From Chlamydiota bacterium (GTDB taxonomy: Bacteria > Chlamydiota > Chlamydiia > Chlamydiales > JAAKFR01), in NCBI GenBank assembly GCA_021772455.1, contig JAJFLY010000007.1, positions 1-62,983 on the forward strand: 62,983 bases of DNA, read 5' to 3'. The notes beneath the pieces are model-generated. The model made no database searches. It saw only the letters and a program-made list of their open reading frames with translations, and was not told the DNA's origin. Both the position numbers and the translations under genes were made by a program. Below are positions 35,131-43,064 of the stretch, piece by piece (the first letter of the stretch is position 1; every line of letters begins with the position of its first letter).

Positions 35131-36630
35131 ATGGATAAGCCCGTCCGAGTGCGTATTGCCCCCTCCCCTACCGGAGACCCTCATGTTGGAACAGCCTATA
35201 TGGCCCTCTTTAACCTGATTTTTGCACGCAAATTTGAGGGGAAATTCATTCTCCGCATCGAGGATACTGACAGAACACGGAGCCGCCCAGAGTACGAAAC
35301 CAGCATTTATGAAGCTTTACGCTGGTGTGGCATCGAGTGGGATGAAGGACCGGATGTTGGAGGAGCTTACGGCCCCTATAGACAATCTGAGCGCAGTGAG
35401 CTCTATAAAAAATATGCCCAGCAGCTTCTCGATAAGGGAAAAGCCTATAAATGCTTTGCCACACCAGAGGAGCTTGCTGAAATGCGCCAAATCGGCTCCA
35501 AAGGGTATGATCGTCGCTACCGCAATTTAAGCCCTGAAGAGGTGCTTACGCGCGAGCAGGCGGGACAATCGTACGTGATCCGACTCAAAGTGCCCTTAAC
35601 GGGCGAATGTGTCTTTGAGGACGCTGTAAAGGGGCGTATCACCTTCCCTTGGGCCGATATCGACGATCAGGTCCTCCTTAAATCCGATGGCTTCCCCACC
35701 TACCACCTTGCCAACATCGTCGACGACCACTTGATGGAGATCACTCACGTCATCCGCGGAGATGAATGGATTAGCTCCACCCCAAAGCACATCCTCCTCT
35801 ACGAGGTATTTGGCTGGGAGCCTCCTCAGTTCATTCATATGCCACTCCTACTTGGAACAGATGGAAAAAAGCTCTCTAAAAGACGTAACCCCACCTCGAT
35901 CTTCTTCTACAGAGATTCGGGCTACCTTCCAGAAGCTTTCCTTAATTTTCTCACCCTTATGGGCTATAGCATGCCCTCAGATGAGGAAATTTACTCCTTA
36001 GAGACGATTATCCAAGCTTTCGATCCAAAGCGCATAGGCCTCTCAGGAGCTATTTTTGATATAGCCAAACTCGACTGGCTCAATCAACAATACCTAATCA
36101 ATAACATCCCCCAAGAAAAGCTCTGGGACCGAATCCGAGAGTGGAGTTTCTCCGACACTTTTATGCAAAAACTGATGCCCCTCGCCCACACCCGCATCAA
36201 AACTTTTGGCGAGTTTATGGAGCTGTGTCAGTTCTTTTTCATCAATAATGTCCCTTACACGCACGAGCTTTTAACTCCTAAAAGCACCACTCCTGAGCAG
36301 GCAGCCTCCATGCTCCAGACCCTTATATGGTCGATGGAAGAACAAGAAAACTGGGAAGGAAGCGGCATTGAAAAAGCCTCCCGGGAGGTCTCCGAGGCCT
36401 TTGGAGTCAACCACAAGAAGGTGGTAATGGCTCTCCTCTTTGGCACGATTATGGGCAAAAAGCAGGGCCCCCCTCTCTTTGCCTCGGTAGAGATCTTGGG
36501 CAAAGACCGGACCCGCGCACGTCTCCTTCAGGCTATAGCCTTCCTCGGAGGTCTTTCAAAGAAAAAAACTGAGCACCTCAAGGATCTGTGGGAGACACGA
36601 GCGTGCACATCTCTGATAAAGGAGAGCTAG
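35131..36630 (+). CDS. gltX: Glutamyl-tRNA synthetase
   Basis: Class I synthetase, 499 residues. HIGH motif as [16 protein letters not shown] near the N-terminus; [14 protein letters not shown] follows; the KMSKS equivalent is [10 protein letters not shown] at about 250. The C-terminal anticodon domain ends KDLWETRA. A single gltX likely charges both tRNA-Glu and tRNA-Gln in chlamydiae (indirect route via GatCAB, known for the group). 53 nt after tsp. Confidence 0.96.
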   Translation: MDKPVRVRIAPSPTGDPHVGTAYMALFNLIFARKFEGKFILRIEDTDRTRSRPEYETSIYEALRWCGIEWDEGPDVGGAYGPYRQSERSELYKKYAQQLLDKGKAYKCFATPEELAEMRQIGSKGYDRRYRNLSPEEVLTREQAGQSYVIRLKVPLTGECVFEDAVKGRITFPWADIDDQVLLKSDGFPTYHLANIVDDHLMEITHVIRGDEWISSTPKHILLYEVFGWEPPQFIHMPLLLGTDGKKLSKRRNPTSIFFYRDSGYLPEAFLNFLTLMGYSMPSDEEIYSLETIIQAFDPKRIGLSGAIFDIAKLDWLNQQYLINNIPQEKLWDRIREWSFSDTFMQKLMPLAHTRIKTFGEFMELCQFFFINNVPYTHELLTPKSTTPEQAASMLQTLIWSMEEQENWEGSGIEKASREVSEAFGVNHKKVVMALLFGTIMGKKQGPPLFASVEILGKDRTRARLLQAIAFLGGLSKKKTEHLKDLWETRACTSLIKES

Positions 36631-36736
36631 AGCTCTCCTTTTCTGCCACGATGTAAATAGGTTGATATGGGAGGGGGCGGCAGCAGCAACCACCTAAAAA
36701 CAGACCGAAAAGAAGTAGTAAAAAAGCCGCTCTCAT
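36578..36736 (-). CDS. Possible 52-residue cysteine-containing lipoprotein
   Basis: ATG at 36736 opens a frame starting [20 protein letters not shown]: a compact signal peptide with lipobox LGGC (Cys17) and three adjacent Cys, then a short tail ending in SPTDP. The last 53 nt overlap the gltX 3' end in antisense. Only a distant AAGGG (15 nt) precedes the start. Size and chemistry recall small chlamydial envelope lipoproteins such as OmcA/CrpA that lie next to gltX in C. trachomatis, but this is only positional. Confidence 0.5.
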   Translation of the reverse strand: MRAAFLLLLFGLFLGGCCCRPLPYQPIYIVAEKESSSSPLSEMCTLVSPTDP

Positions 36737-36801
36737 AGATCTATTCTATTCCCTTATTAAAAATATGTTCAATATTAAGATTAAATAAAAAACTTAACTA
36801 A

Positions 36802-36830
36802 TTGCGAATTAATTAGAAGTATGTTATAAT
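36802..36830 (+). promoter_or_regulatory. Candidate promoter of the 36865 orphan gene
   Basis: TTGCGA (36802-36807), 17-bp spacer, TATAAT (36825-36830). The -35 is a 4/6 match, the -10 and spacing are consensus. The start codon lies 35 bp downstream. Confidence 0.55.
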
Positions 36831-36864
36831 ATATTTTATTAATTATAATTCGAGGGTTTGTTTA

Positions 36865-37809
36865 ATGACTTCTGCAACAAGTTATGGTTCATATGTTGAA
36901 GCGCTACGGGAGCGAGGTCTAAAGCTTGATCCTGGGAATGGAGAAAAAGTCTATATAGATGGTCGAAGCTATGAAAGGCGTATCTTTGCCGATCGCCGCT
37001 TAGGAAATGAAGCGGGAATACCTGAGCGTATCGTACGAGGAACTGCTGGCGTTGCATTGGGTATCTCAAACCTCTCTAGTAGTTGCCTCGAGAGGTCTTG
37101 GGGTGTTATTACCAAAGGGCGCATCGAAGAAAACGTCCTAGTTCCTAATCACGAAACAGACAGGTCGAGAGCAAACCTTATTCAAAATTTAGGATACGAT
37201 CCCACTAAAAATGAATCCATTCAAGAGTACCTAAAGATTCCTAGAATATGGGCTCAGCTCGAAGGACGAGACGGTCACTTCATGCTACGCGAAGAGCGTC
37301 GCGGTAGGACCTCAAGCTTTATTTTTGTACCGAATGGGGATTTCAGCAAGGCCACTTCCATCGTCTTATCGACCTCAAAAACAGGAGAAGCCTTAAAAGG
37401 AGCCCAGCTTCAAAGAGCGATGTATACCTTCAGCGCTCAGTATGAGGATTTGAAGGAAGGAATGGAAAAGGGAGCTGAGAAATTTGCTACCGATTATTTG
37501 GTGAAAAACCCAACTGCAAACAAAAACAAAATAAAACAACAGTACCTCGAGCAGATGCAAGGCTTTGTGATCAGCGCAAGACGTAAACATACCCGCGTCT
37601 TCGGACATGTCGATACTAATAAGCGAGGCCTCTATGACTGGTATCTTGGTGGATATAAGATCGACTGGAGTGAAGGGACCAAAAAAGATGTGAAAGACCT
37701 CCACGAAATGGAACCTGGAAAGGAGCTTAAAGCAAGCTATCCATTTGCAGAACCTGCGCCTCCTCCAACTGACCGGGCTCGCCAGGAACCAAACAGCGGA
37801 AGGAGTTAA
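36865..37809 (+). CDS. Orphan hydrophilic protein of unknown function
   Basis: 314 residues, no family recognised. Two short conserved-looking blocks, DGRSYERRIFADRRLG (about 33-48) and GLYDWYLGGYKIDWSEG, and a helical charged middle (QYEDLKEGMEKGAEKF). Weakly hydrophobic segment at 58-72 only; no signal peptide. The tail is Pro-rich (PAPPPTD). It has its own consensus-like promoter. Its 3' end overlaps pabC by 83 nt on the opposite strand. It occupies the spot between gltX and the yebC operon; in Chlamydia the gene next to yebC is the effector tarp, but no similarity to Tarp is visible. Confidence 0.7.
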   Translation: MTSATSYGSYVEALRERGLKLDPGNGEKVYIDGRSYERRIFADRRLGNEAGIPERIVRGTAGVALGISNLSSSCLERSWGVITKGRIEENVLVPNHETDRSRANLIQNLGYDPTKNESIQEYLKIPRIWAQLEGRDGHFMLREERRGRTSSFIFVPNGDFSKATSIVLSTSKTGEALKGAQLQRAMYTFSAQYEDLKEGMEKGAEKFATDYLVKNPTANKNKIKQQYLEQMQGFVISARRKHTRVFGHVDTNKRGLYDWYLGGYKIDWSEGTKKDVKDLHEMEPGKELKASYPFAEPAPPPTDRARQEPNSGRS

Positions 37810-38554
37810 GTCCAATCTGTGCAATAGGACGGATCCCTCCCATTGAATTCGTACGAAAATAGGCTGCCCCTTGGGGCAGCTCTTCCACCCCAACTTCAAC
37901 CTCTTCGATGCGGTAGCCTTGGCTTTTGACACGTTCAATTATTTTGGTAAGCGTCACCCCGAAATAGAGCGGTAGATTACGACTTGGCGTATAAAACGTC
38001 TTCTCGATCACCCAACAAAGATTCCCAAAGGCAAGCTCCAATACAATTTCATTCTCAGTTAATGTAAGACAATCATCGACCCCTTGTTTGCGCGCCTCCT
38101 CCATGATATAGAGGCGGTTGAGGTGGGCAAGGCTCTTAAACGACGCGTGACATAAATGAAATGGGTGGGGGAAAATGCCAATTTTGAGAGGCTCATTTGA
38201 AGGCGCCTCAGAGGGTTTGAGGATCATTAGCAAACGCCCTTCACGCTCAGGCAAATAGAGAGCTGTCTCATCTCCTCCAGTGACGATCACTTTCAAACGC
38301 CAAATCCCAGATTGCGCCTGATTGAGTCGGATCAACTCGAAAATGGTGGCTTGCGTAAGGGGTGGCATCAAAAGATTGAGGCTGTGACACTGCTCCTGAA
38401 GGCGTTCTAAATGGGTCTCCACAAAAAGAGGGGTCCCCTCTCTCACCTGAATGGTTGCATACGCGCCATCTCCAAACAACAACCCTCTGTCGCTAATTGG
38501 AATGCGCGCCTCCTCGTCAGGCATAAACGCCCCTTCATAATAAACAAAGCTCAT
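37727..38554 (-). CDS. pabC: 4-amino-4-deoxychorismate lyase (class IV PLP) PabC-like
   Basis: Fold-type IV PLP enzyme. The N-terminal EARIPISDRGLLFGDGAY is the class hallmark. The PLP-lysine is in FKSLAHLNRLYIMEEA, where the Lys-to-Glu-Ala spacing fits the family. The distal phosphate-binding Thr region is TNSMGGIRPI. I chose ATG 38554 (275 residues), which overlaps the pabB stop by 20 nt; the longer frame is inside pabB. Adjacency to pabB makes p-aminobenzoate synthesis more likely than amino-acid transamination. Confidence 0.85.
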   Translation of the reverse strand: MSFVYYEGAFMPDEEARIPISDRGLLFGDGAYATIQVREGTPLFVETHLERLQEQCHSLNLLMPPLTQATIFELIRLNQAQSGIWRLKVIVTGGDETALYLPEREGRLLMILKPSEAPSNEPLKIGIFPHPFHLCHASFKSLAHLNRLYIMEEARKQGVDDCLTLTENEIVLELAFGNLCWVIEKTFYTPSRNLPLYFGVTLTKIIERVKSQGYRIEEVEVGVEELPQGAAYFRTNSMGGIRPIAQIGLNSFRCLVPGEPGQLEEAQVLQMDSLL

Positions 38555-39767
38555 GCGCCCCCAATATTTTGAATAAAGATTCTCCCTTATGCAACGTCTC
38601 TTCAAATTCCTTGACCGGATCGGAATCGCTCACAATCGCCCCACCAAGTTGTATCTGGACATATTCCGGGTGAACGACAAGCGTACGTATTGCCACATTA
38701 AAATCAAAGTCTCCATTAGCTGCAAAATAGCCGATCGACCCCGTATAAATGCCGCGCGCCCTTTTTTCTAAAGTCGCAATCGCCTCCATCGCTCGTAACT
38801 TGGGACATCCGGTAATCGACCCTCCAGGAAACAGTTGTCTGATAAGCGGAACGGGATCCATGCTAGATCTGCTCTCGATAATCGATAAGAGGTGAAAGAC
38901 ATTTGTATAGGCCTCACACCGCGCGATTTCCTTTGTCTTCACCGAGCCTGGAAGGGAAACTTTGCCCAAATCATTGCGCATTAAATCGGTGATCATCAAC
39001 AGTTCTGCGCGCTCTTTTTCAGAGCTCAAAAGCACCTGGGGATTCTCATTTCGAGGTGCCGTCCCTTTAATTGGCCGCGTCTCTAAGAGATCGCCTCGCC
39101 TCGACAAAAAACGCTCAGGTGAGGAAGAGACAAGAGCAAAATCTCGACACCGTGCATAGGCCGAAAAAGGAGCTGGATTGAGAGCTGTAATCTTTTCGAA
39201 GAGGCCAAAAGGATCGCTTTTTCCTTCTAGATGAAATTCCTGCGAGAGGTTCACTTGATAGACCTCTCCTTCTAAAATCCACTCTTGGGCTCGACCGATC
39301 TTCTCTACATAGCTTTCAAGCGTATCAGATCGAAATCCACACACTAAGTTCGAAGAAAATGTCGAAGAACTTCCCTCTAAAGAGATCTCTTTTTTTGCAA
39401 AAAGGGTCGCAGCCCCGGTCGGGTGATCGAAATGGATGACAACAGAGGGGCAATAAAAACAGGCGTCAGGTGTTTTAGGTCGATAATAAAGAGTCTCAAC
39501 ATCGGCAAAACACCCCATCTCATAGCCGAGATAGCCCACCCACTTAGGAATTGATAAATCCAAGTCAAAAGAACCGAGCGCTTTTTCAAGCTCTTCCCAA
39601 CACCCTAGACCTGCGGTTACTGTCACTTTTTCTTCAGGAAATAGGCAGAGATAAGAAGCATTTTCCGAGTGAAGAAGAAATGTCCCTTCTATATCCGAAA
39701 AGCGGGAGGCGAGCTTTAGAGGCTCGCTCGGTTTAAAGGTCCATGTTGTGATAGACCGCATCGACAT
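38535..39767 (-). CDS. pabB: Aminodeoxychorismate synthase component I PabB
   Basis: Converts chorismate plus ammonia to 4-amino-4-deoxychorismate for folate. 410 residues. The chorismate-binding fold is clear: LSSSPERFLSR, ETRPIKGTAPR (the PIKGT motif whose Lys is the PabB nucleophile), LLMITDLMRNDLGKV, and FPGGSITGCPKLRAMEAI. The glutamine amidotransferase PabA is not in the window. Its start overlaps the yebC stop by 35 nt, so it is the fifth gene of the prfB-led operon. Confidence 0.93.
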   Translation of the reverse strand: MSMRSITTWTFKPSEPLKLASRFSDIEGTFLLHSENASYLCLFPEEKVTVTAGLGCWEELEKALGSFDLDLSIPKWVGYLGYEMGCFADVETLYYRPKTPDACFYCPSVVIHFDHPTGAATLFAKKEISLEGSSSTFSSNLVCGFRSDTLESYVEKIGRAQEWILEGEVYQVNLSQEFHLEGKSDPFGLFEKITALNPAPFSAYARCRDFALVSSSPERFLSRRGDLLETRPIKGTAPRNENPQVLLSSEKERAELLMITDLMRNDLGKVSLPGSVKTKEIARCEAYTNVFHLLSIIESRSSMDPVPLIRQLFPGGSITGCPKLRAMEAIATLEKRARGIYTGSIGYFAANGDFDFNVAIRTLVVHPEYVQIQLGGAIVSDSDPVKEFEETLHKGESLFKILGAHELCLL

Positions 39768-40449
39768 CCTCGAGTTCCTCTAGCCAGTCGATTAGAGCCA
39801 AATTTGCATCCCGTGTCTCATCATCACATGCAACAAGCGTTTTAGGAAGCATCTCAATCTCCGCTCCGGAAGCAAGAATTTCTTTTTCTGCGAGTTTTTC
39901 CTTAACCGCATAAAGCTCTACTGGGTCAGTTGTGATCATATACGCCTCTTCAGCCGCTTCAAAATCTTCAGCTCCAGCCTCAATGGCTGCATTAAAGAGG
40001 GTCTCTTCTTCCATGCTCCCCTTTTCAATCTGAAGCACCCCCTTGCGGTCAAAGTTAAAGGCAACAGCGCCTGGTGCAGCGATATTCCCCCCTCTTTTGT
40101 TGGTGGCAATGCGCATATCAGAAGCAGTGCGGTTTTTATTGTCGGTCATCGCCTCTACGATCACGCCAACTCCGCCATGTCCATAAATTTCATATGTAAG
40201 CGACTCATAATCCGATTGATCGTCATTCGAAGCCTTTTTGATATTTCGATCGACATTGTCATTGGGCATATTGGCTTCTTTTGCCTTCTGAACCGCGAGA
40301 CGTAAACGGGGATTGTTTTTCGGCTCGGGACCACCCACTTTGACGGCGCTGATAATTTCTTTCGCGATGCGCGAAAAGATCTTTCCTTTTTGCTTATCAG
40401 CCCGATCTTTTTTGTGCTTAATATTTGCCCATTTACTATGACCTGCCAT
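39733..40449 (-). CDS. yebC: YebC/TACO1 family protein
   Basis: 238 residues. N-terminus MAGHSKWANIKHKKD is diagnostic, followed by KIFSRIAKEI and NDNVDRNIKKAS. The C-terminal half is the alpha/beta lobe ending in VDAVYHNMDL. Members act in translation of difficult (poly-Pro) sequences or as transcription regulators. Located 3 nt after sprT. C. trachomatis has it (CT457) in the same neighbourhood upstream of prfB. Confidence 0.95.
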   Translation of the reverse strand: MAGHSKWANIKHKKDRADKQKGKIFSRIAKEIISAVKVGGPEPKNNPRLRLAVQKAKEANMPNDNVDRNIKKASNDDQSDYESLTYEIYGHGGVGVIVEAMTDNKNRTASDMRIATNKRGGNIAAPGAVAFNFDRKGVLQIEKGSMEEETLFNAAIEAGAEDFEAAEEAYMITTDPVELYAVKEKLAEKEILASGAEIEMLPKTLVACDDETRDANLALIDWLEELEDVDAVYHNMDL

Positions 40450-40451
40450 TG

Positions 40452-41126
40452 CTAACCTCTAAAAAAGTGCATTTTATTTTTTTTCTCCCACTCAACCGCT
40501 TGCCTGTAGTGTTCAAATTGACGCTCGCGCTCTTTAAACTCTCGCCCATGAATACGAAAATGCCCACGCTCATCGACATATCCCGGTACAATCGCATGGA
40601 CCATTTCGTGATACAAAATAAAGCGGACGAAAAATTCCGGAACAAAAGGATCGTCAAGAATACGATGCATTTTAACAAGGCGCAAGTTGTCTTGATAGAG
40701 CCCAAATGTAATCCGGCTCCTACTATTTAGCCTTCTTGCTCCAAACCATGTAAGCCCGAGATCTAGAGCTCCTTCAAAATAACGCGTATTCAACTCGTCA
40801 TATAGGGGCTGTAAATCATAGATCTCCCCTTTTTGAACCAAGTTCGCTCGCTTAAGACGGTGGGAGCAATCAAAGCGGGAGAGATTCTCCTGAATATACC
40901 CGCGCAAGACCAGATTTTGCTCAGTGGATTTTCTTCTACTGCCTCGAATATAATGTGCTATTGCCGCAATCACGTGGTCGGGCGCATCCAAAAACATCTT
41001 GTGCAGTGAGAGCCTATTGCGCTTTTTTTGCAGGCTGAGCATTGTGCTGCGGTTTTCATTGATCACAAGCTCAACATCGCGCTTCAAATGTTTACGAAGC
41101 TTAAGCTTTAAACACGCTTCTGTCAC
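40452..41126 (-). CDS. SprT-like zinc metallopeptidase
   Basis: 224 residues. The zinc motif HEMVHAIV (HExxH) lies near residue 170, with the third ligand His in FRIHGREFKE. The preceding LQPLYDELNTRYFEGALDLGLTW is typical of the SprT domain. The N-terminal 100 residues are basic and helical. Possibly acts on DNA-protein crosslinks as SprT family members do, but the bacterial role is not settled. It overlaps the GNAT gene by 4 nt. Confidence 0.85.
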   Translation of the reverse strand: MTEACLKLKLRKHLKRDVELVINENRSTMLSLQKKRNRLSLHKMFLDAPDHVIAAIAHYIRGSRRKSTEQNLVLRGYIQENLSRFDCSHRLKRANLVQKGEIYDLQPLYDELNTRYFEGALDLGLTWFGARRLNSRSRITFGLYQDNLRLVKMHRILDDPFVPEFFVRFILYHEMVHAIVPGYVDERGHFRIHGREFKERERQFEHYRQAVEWEKKNKMHFFRG

Positions 41127-41623
41127 AAAATCCGTTCCATAATCACTTTGCCGATATACTCGCCATTATCCTTCATAAAATGCTTTTGGAATCCGATTTC
41201 TCTAAACCCAAAGCGCTCGTAGAGACTAATCGCTCGGTTCCCCTCATAAACTTCCAAATAAAGAACCTCGATTCCAAAGTGCTTTTGACCCAAGTGGATT
41301 AAGTTATTCATTAGCAGAGTTCCAACACCTTTTCCTCGCGCTTCTTTCGACACAATAATCGAGACCAAACACTGGTGGATCAGTTTGCGATAGGGCATCA
41401 AACAAAGGGTGGCAATGCCAACGGGTTTATCGTCAATAGTGGCTGTTAAGCTACTTTTATACTTGGCAAACCCGATCCAGTGTCTGACCGAATCTTCGAC
41501 CTCTGGTGGATCTGCCATTGGAAATCCACGTAAAATCCCCGGCTCTTCTAGCCACTCCTGAAGAGCGGGCGCGTCCTCCTGCAGAGTGTACCGGACTTGC
41601 ACTTCTTTTTTTTCTTCGCTCAT
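41123..41623 (-). CDS. GNAT family N-acetyltransferase
   Basis: 166 residues. The acetyl-CoA motif appears as VSKEARGKGVGTLLMNNLIHLG (R-G-K-G-V-G). LYLEVYEGNRAISLYERFGF is motif B, typical of RimI/RimJ-like ribosomal-protein or small-molecule acetyltransferases. Substrate unknown. 4-nt overlaps with prfB and sprT indicate coupled translation. Confidence 0.85.
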   Translation of the reverse strand: MSEEKKEVQVRYTLQEDAPALQEWLEEPGILRGFPMADPPEVEDSVRHWIGFAKYKSSLTATIDDKPVGIATLCLMPYRKLIHQCLVSIIVSKEARGKGVGTLLMNNLIHLGQKHFGIEVLYLEVYEGNRAISLYERFGFREIGFQKHFMKDNGEYIGKVIMERIL

Positions 41624-42721
41624 TTATTAAACCTCAGTAAGTATGTGATAATGAAATCATCTAATAACTCGCCATCCATCATCGCCTGAATGTTTCCTGA
41701 CTCATAGCTTGTACGGGTATCTTTAACAAGTGTGTAGGGTTGAAACACATAATTTCGTATTTGCGACCCCCACGCGTTCTCTTTTTTCTCTCCACCCATC
41801 AACCTCAAGCTCGCCTCGCGCTCCATCACCTCTTTCTCATAGAGCTTAGAACGCAAAAGCTTCATGCACGTCTCGCGATTTTGCAGCTGACTCCGCTCAT
41901 TTTGACAGGTGACAACAATTCCTGTCGCAATATGGGTAATTCGGACAGCCGAATCGGTTACATTGACGTGCTGTCCACCAGCTCCAGAAGCGCGAAAAGT
42001 GTCGACCCGAATATCACTTGGTGAAATCGCAATCTCAATATCATCGGTAATTTCTGGCGTCACGTCAACAGAGGCGAAACTCGTGTGGCGGCGGCTGCCG
42101 CTATCGAAAGGAGAGATGCGCACAAGGCGATGAACCCCCTTCTCAGCTTTTGCGTAGCCGTATGCAAATGGTCCCGACAACTTCAACGTGATGCTTTTGA
42201 CACCCGCGACATCTCCATCAACCGAATCGACCACCTCAACTTTCCATCCTCTTCCTTCAGCCCAACGCTGATACATCCGTGAAAGCATCAAAGCCCAGTC
42301 ACACGCCTCCGTACCACCCGCGCCAGAGTTGATATTTAAGAAGCACTGCTTGTCATCCATTTCGCCGGAGAGCATCCGACGCACTTCGAGGGCACCGAGC
42401 TCCTTTTCAACCCTAGAGAGCTCTTCAAGAAGCTCTTCGACAAGAGCCTCATCTTCCAGCTCCGAGGCTTCGGGAAGGAGGCTCTCCACCCCACCAAACC
42501 GCTCTTTGATCTCAAAATAGGGAACGGTCCACACTTTGAGAGCATTCACCTCAGCGATCACCTCTTGAGCTTTTGTATTATCTTCCCAAAATTTGGGATC
42601 TTCCATGAGCTTTTCAAGCTCTTTTACGCGGGATTGCTTGGTTTCGAGGTCAAAGATACCTCCACATGTGAAGGGTTCGCTCTTTCACATTTTGCAAGCG
42701 CTCTTGAACATCTTCTCTCAT
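41620..42721 (-). CDS. prfB: Peptide chain release factor 2 with programmed +1 frameshift
   Basis: Terminates at UGA/UAA. The first 23 codons (42721-42653) end at an in-frame TGA. Skipping T42652 joins them to the main frame from 42651 to 41620, giving 366 residues, the usual RF2 length. Key motifs: SPF in RISPFDSGSRRHTSF (stop-codon recognition) and GGQ in RASGAGGQHVNV (peptidyl hydrolysis). The frameshift signal is described separately. First gene of the prfB-GNAT-sprT-yebC-pabB-pabC unit. Confidence 0.95.
42649..42663 (-). other. prfB programmed frameshift site
   Basis: Minus-strand GGAGGTATCTTTGAC: an internal Shine-Dalgarno-like GGAGG, then CTT-TGA-C, the classic RF2 autoregulatory element. 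Low RF2 favours slippage of CTT by one nucleotide past TGA. Confidence 0.93.
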
Positions 42722-42902
42722 AAATACCTCTTGTAACGGAGACGAAATTCTACGTTTTCTCTCTGAAAAAGTCAATTTTGTTTAAGGAGACGCTGATTAA
42801 CTGCTTTCCCGGAGATTGTAACAGATTTTTTGTCAGAAGCGAGGTTTGGATCTCGAAGGATCAGAGGTTCATTAAAAAGATGCAAACCGCTATCTTCTTA
42901 AC

Positions 42903-43064
42903 ATGATCGCTTCACTTACAAGCTTTTTTCTAAACGTGTATATGAACCCAGCGCAACACGAAAATGCTATTTGGGTAATGGCTGGTGTGATAGTTGCAGC
43001 GTGCGCGGGGCTCGCCTATTTGGTTATGCAAGTTTATGAAAAGTACTGTCCAGAAAGAACTTGA
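42903..43064 (+). CDS. Possible 53-residue single-membrane-span peptide
   Basis: ATG 42903 to TGA 43064 encodes a short protein with one hydrophobic helix (AIWVMAGVIVAACAGLAYLV, residues 22-41) and a charged C-terminus (YEKYCPERT). No ribosome site is obvious. The end overlaps the nucleotidyltransferase gene by 31 nt, tail to tail. The clean membrane helix argues for a real gene; the weak start argues against. Confidence 0.4.
   Translation: MIASLTSFFLNVYMNPAQHENAIWVMAGVIVAACAGLAYLVMQVYEKYCPERT

Noticed and set aside
37393-37938. 181-codon minus-strand ORF opposite the orphan gene and pabC
   Set aside because: It overlaps two better supported genes in other frames and has no ribosome site or recognisable motif.
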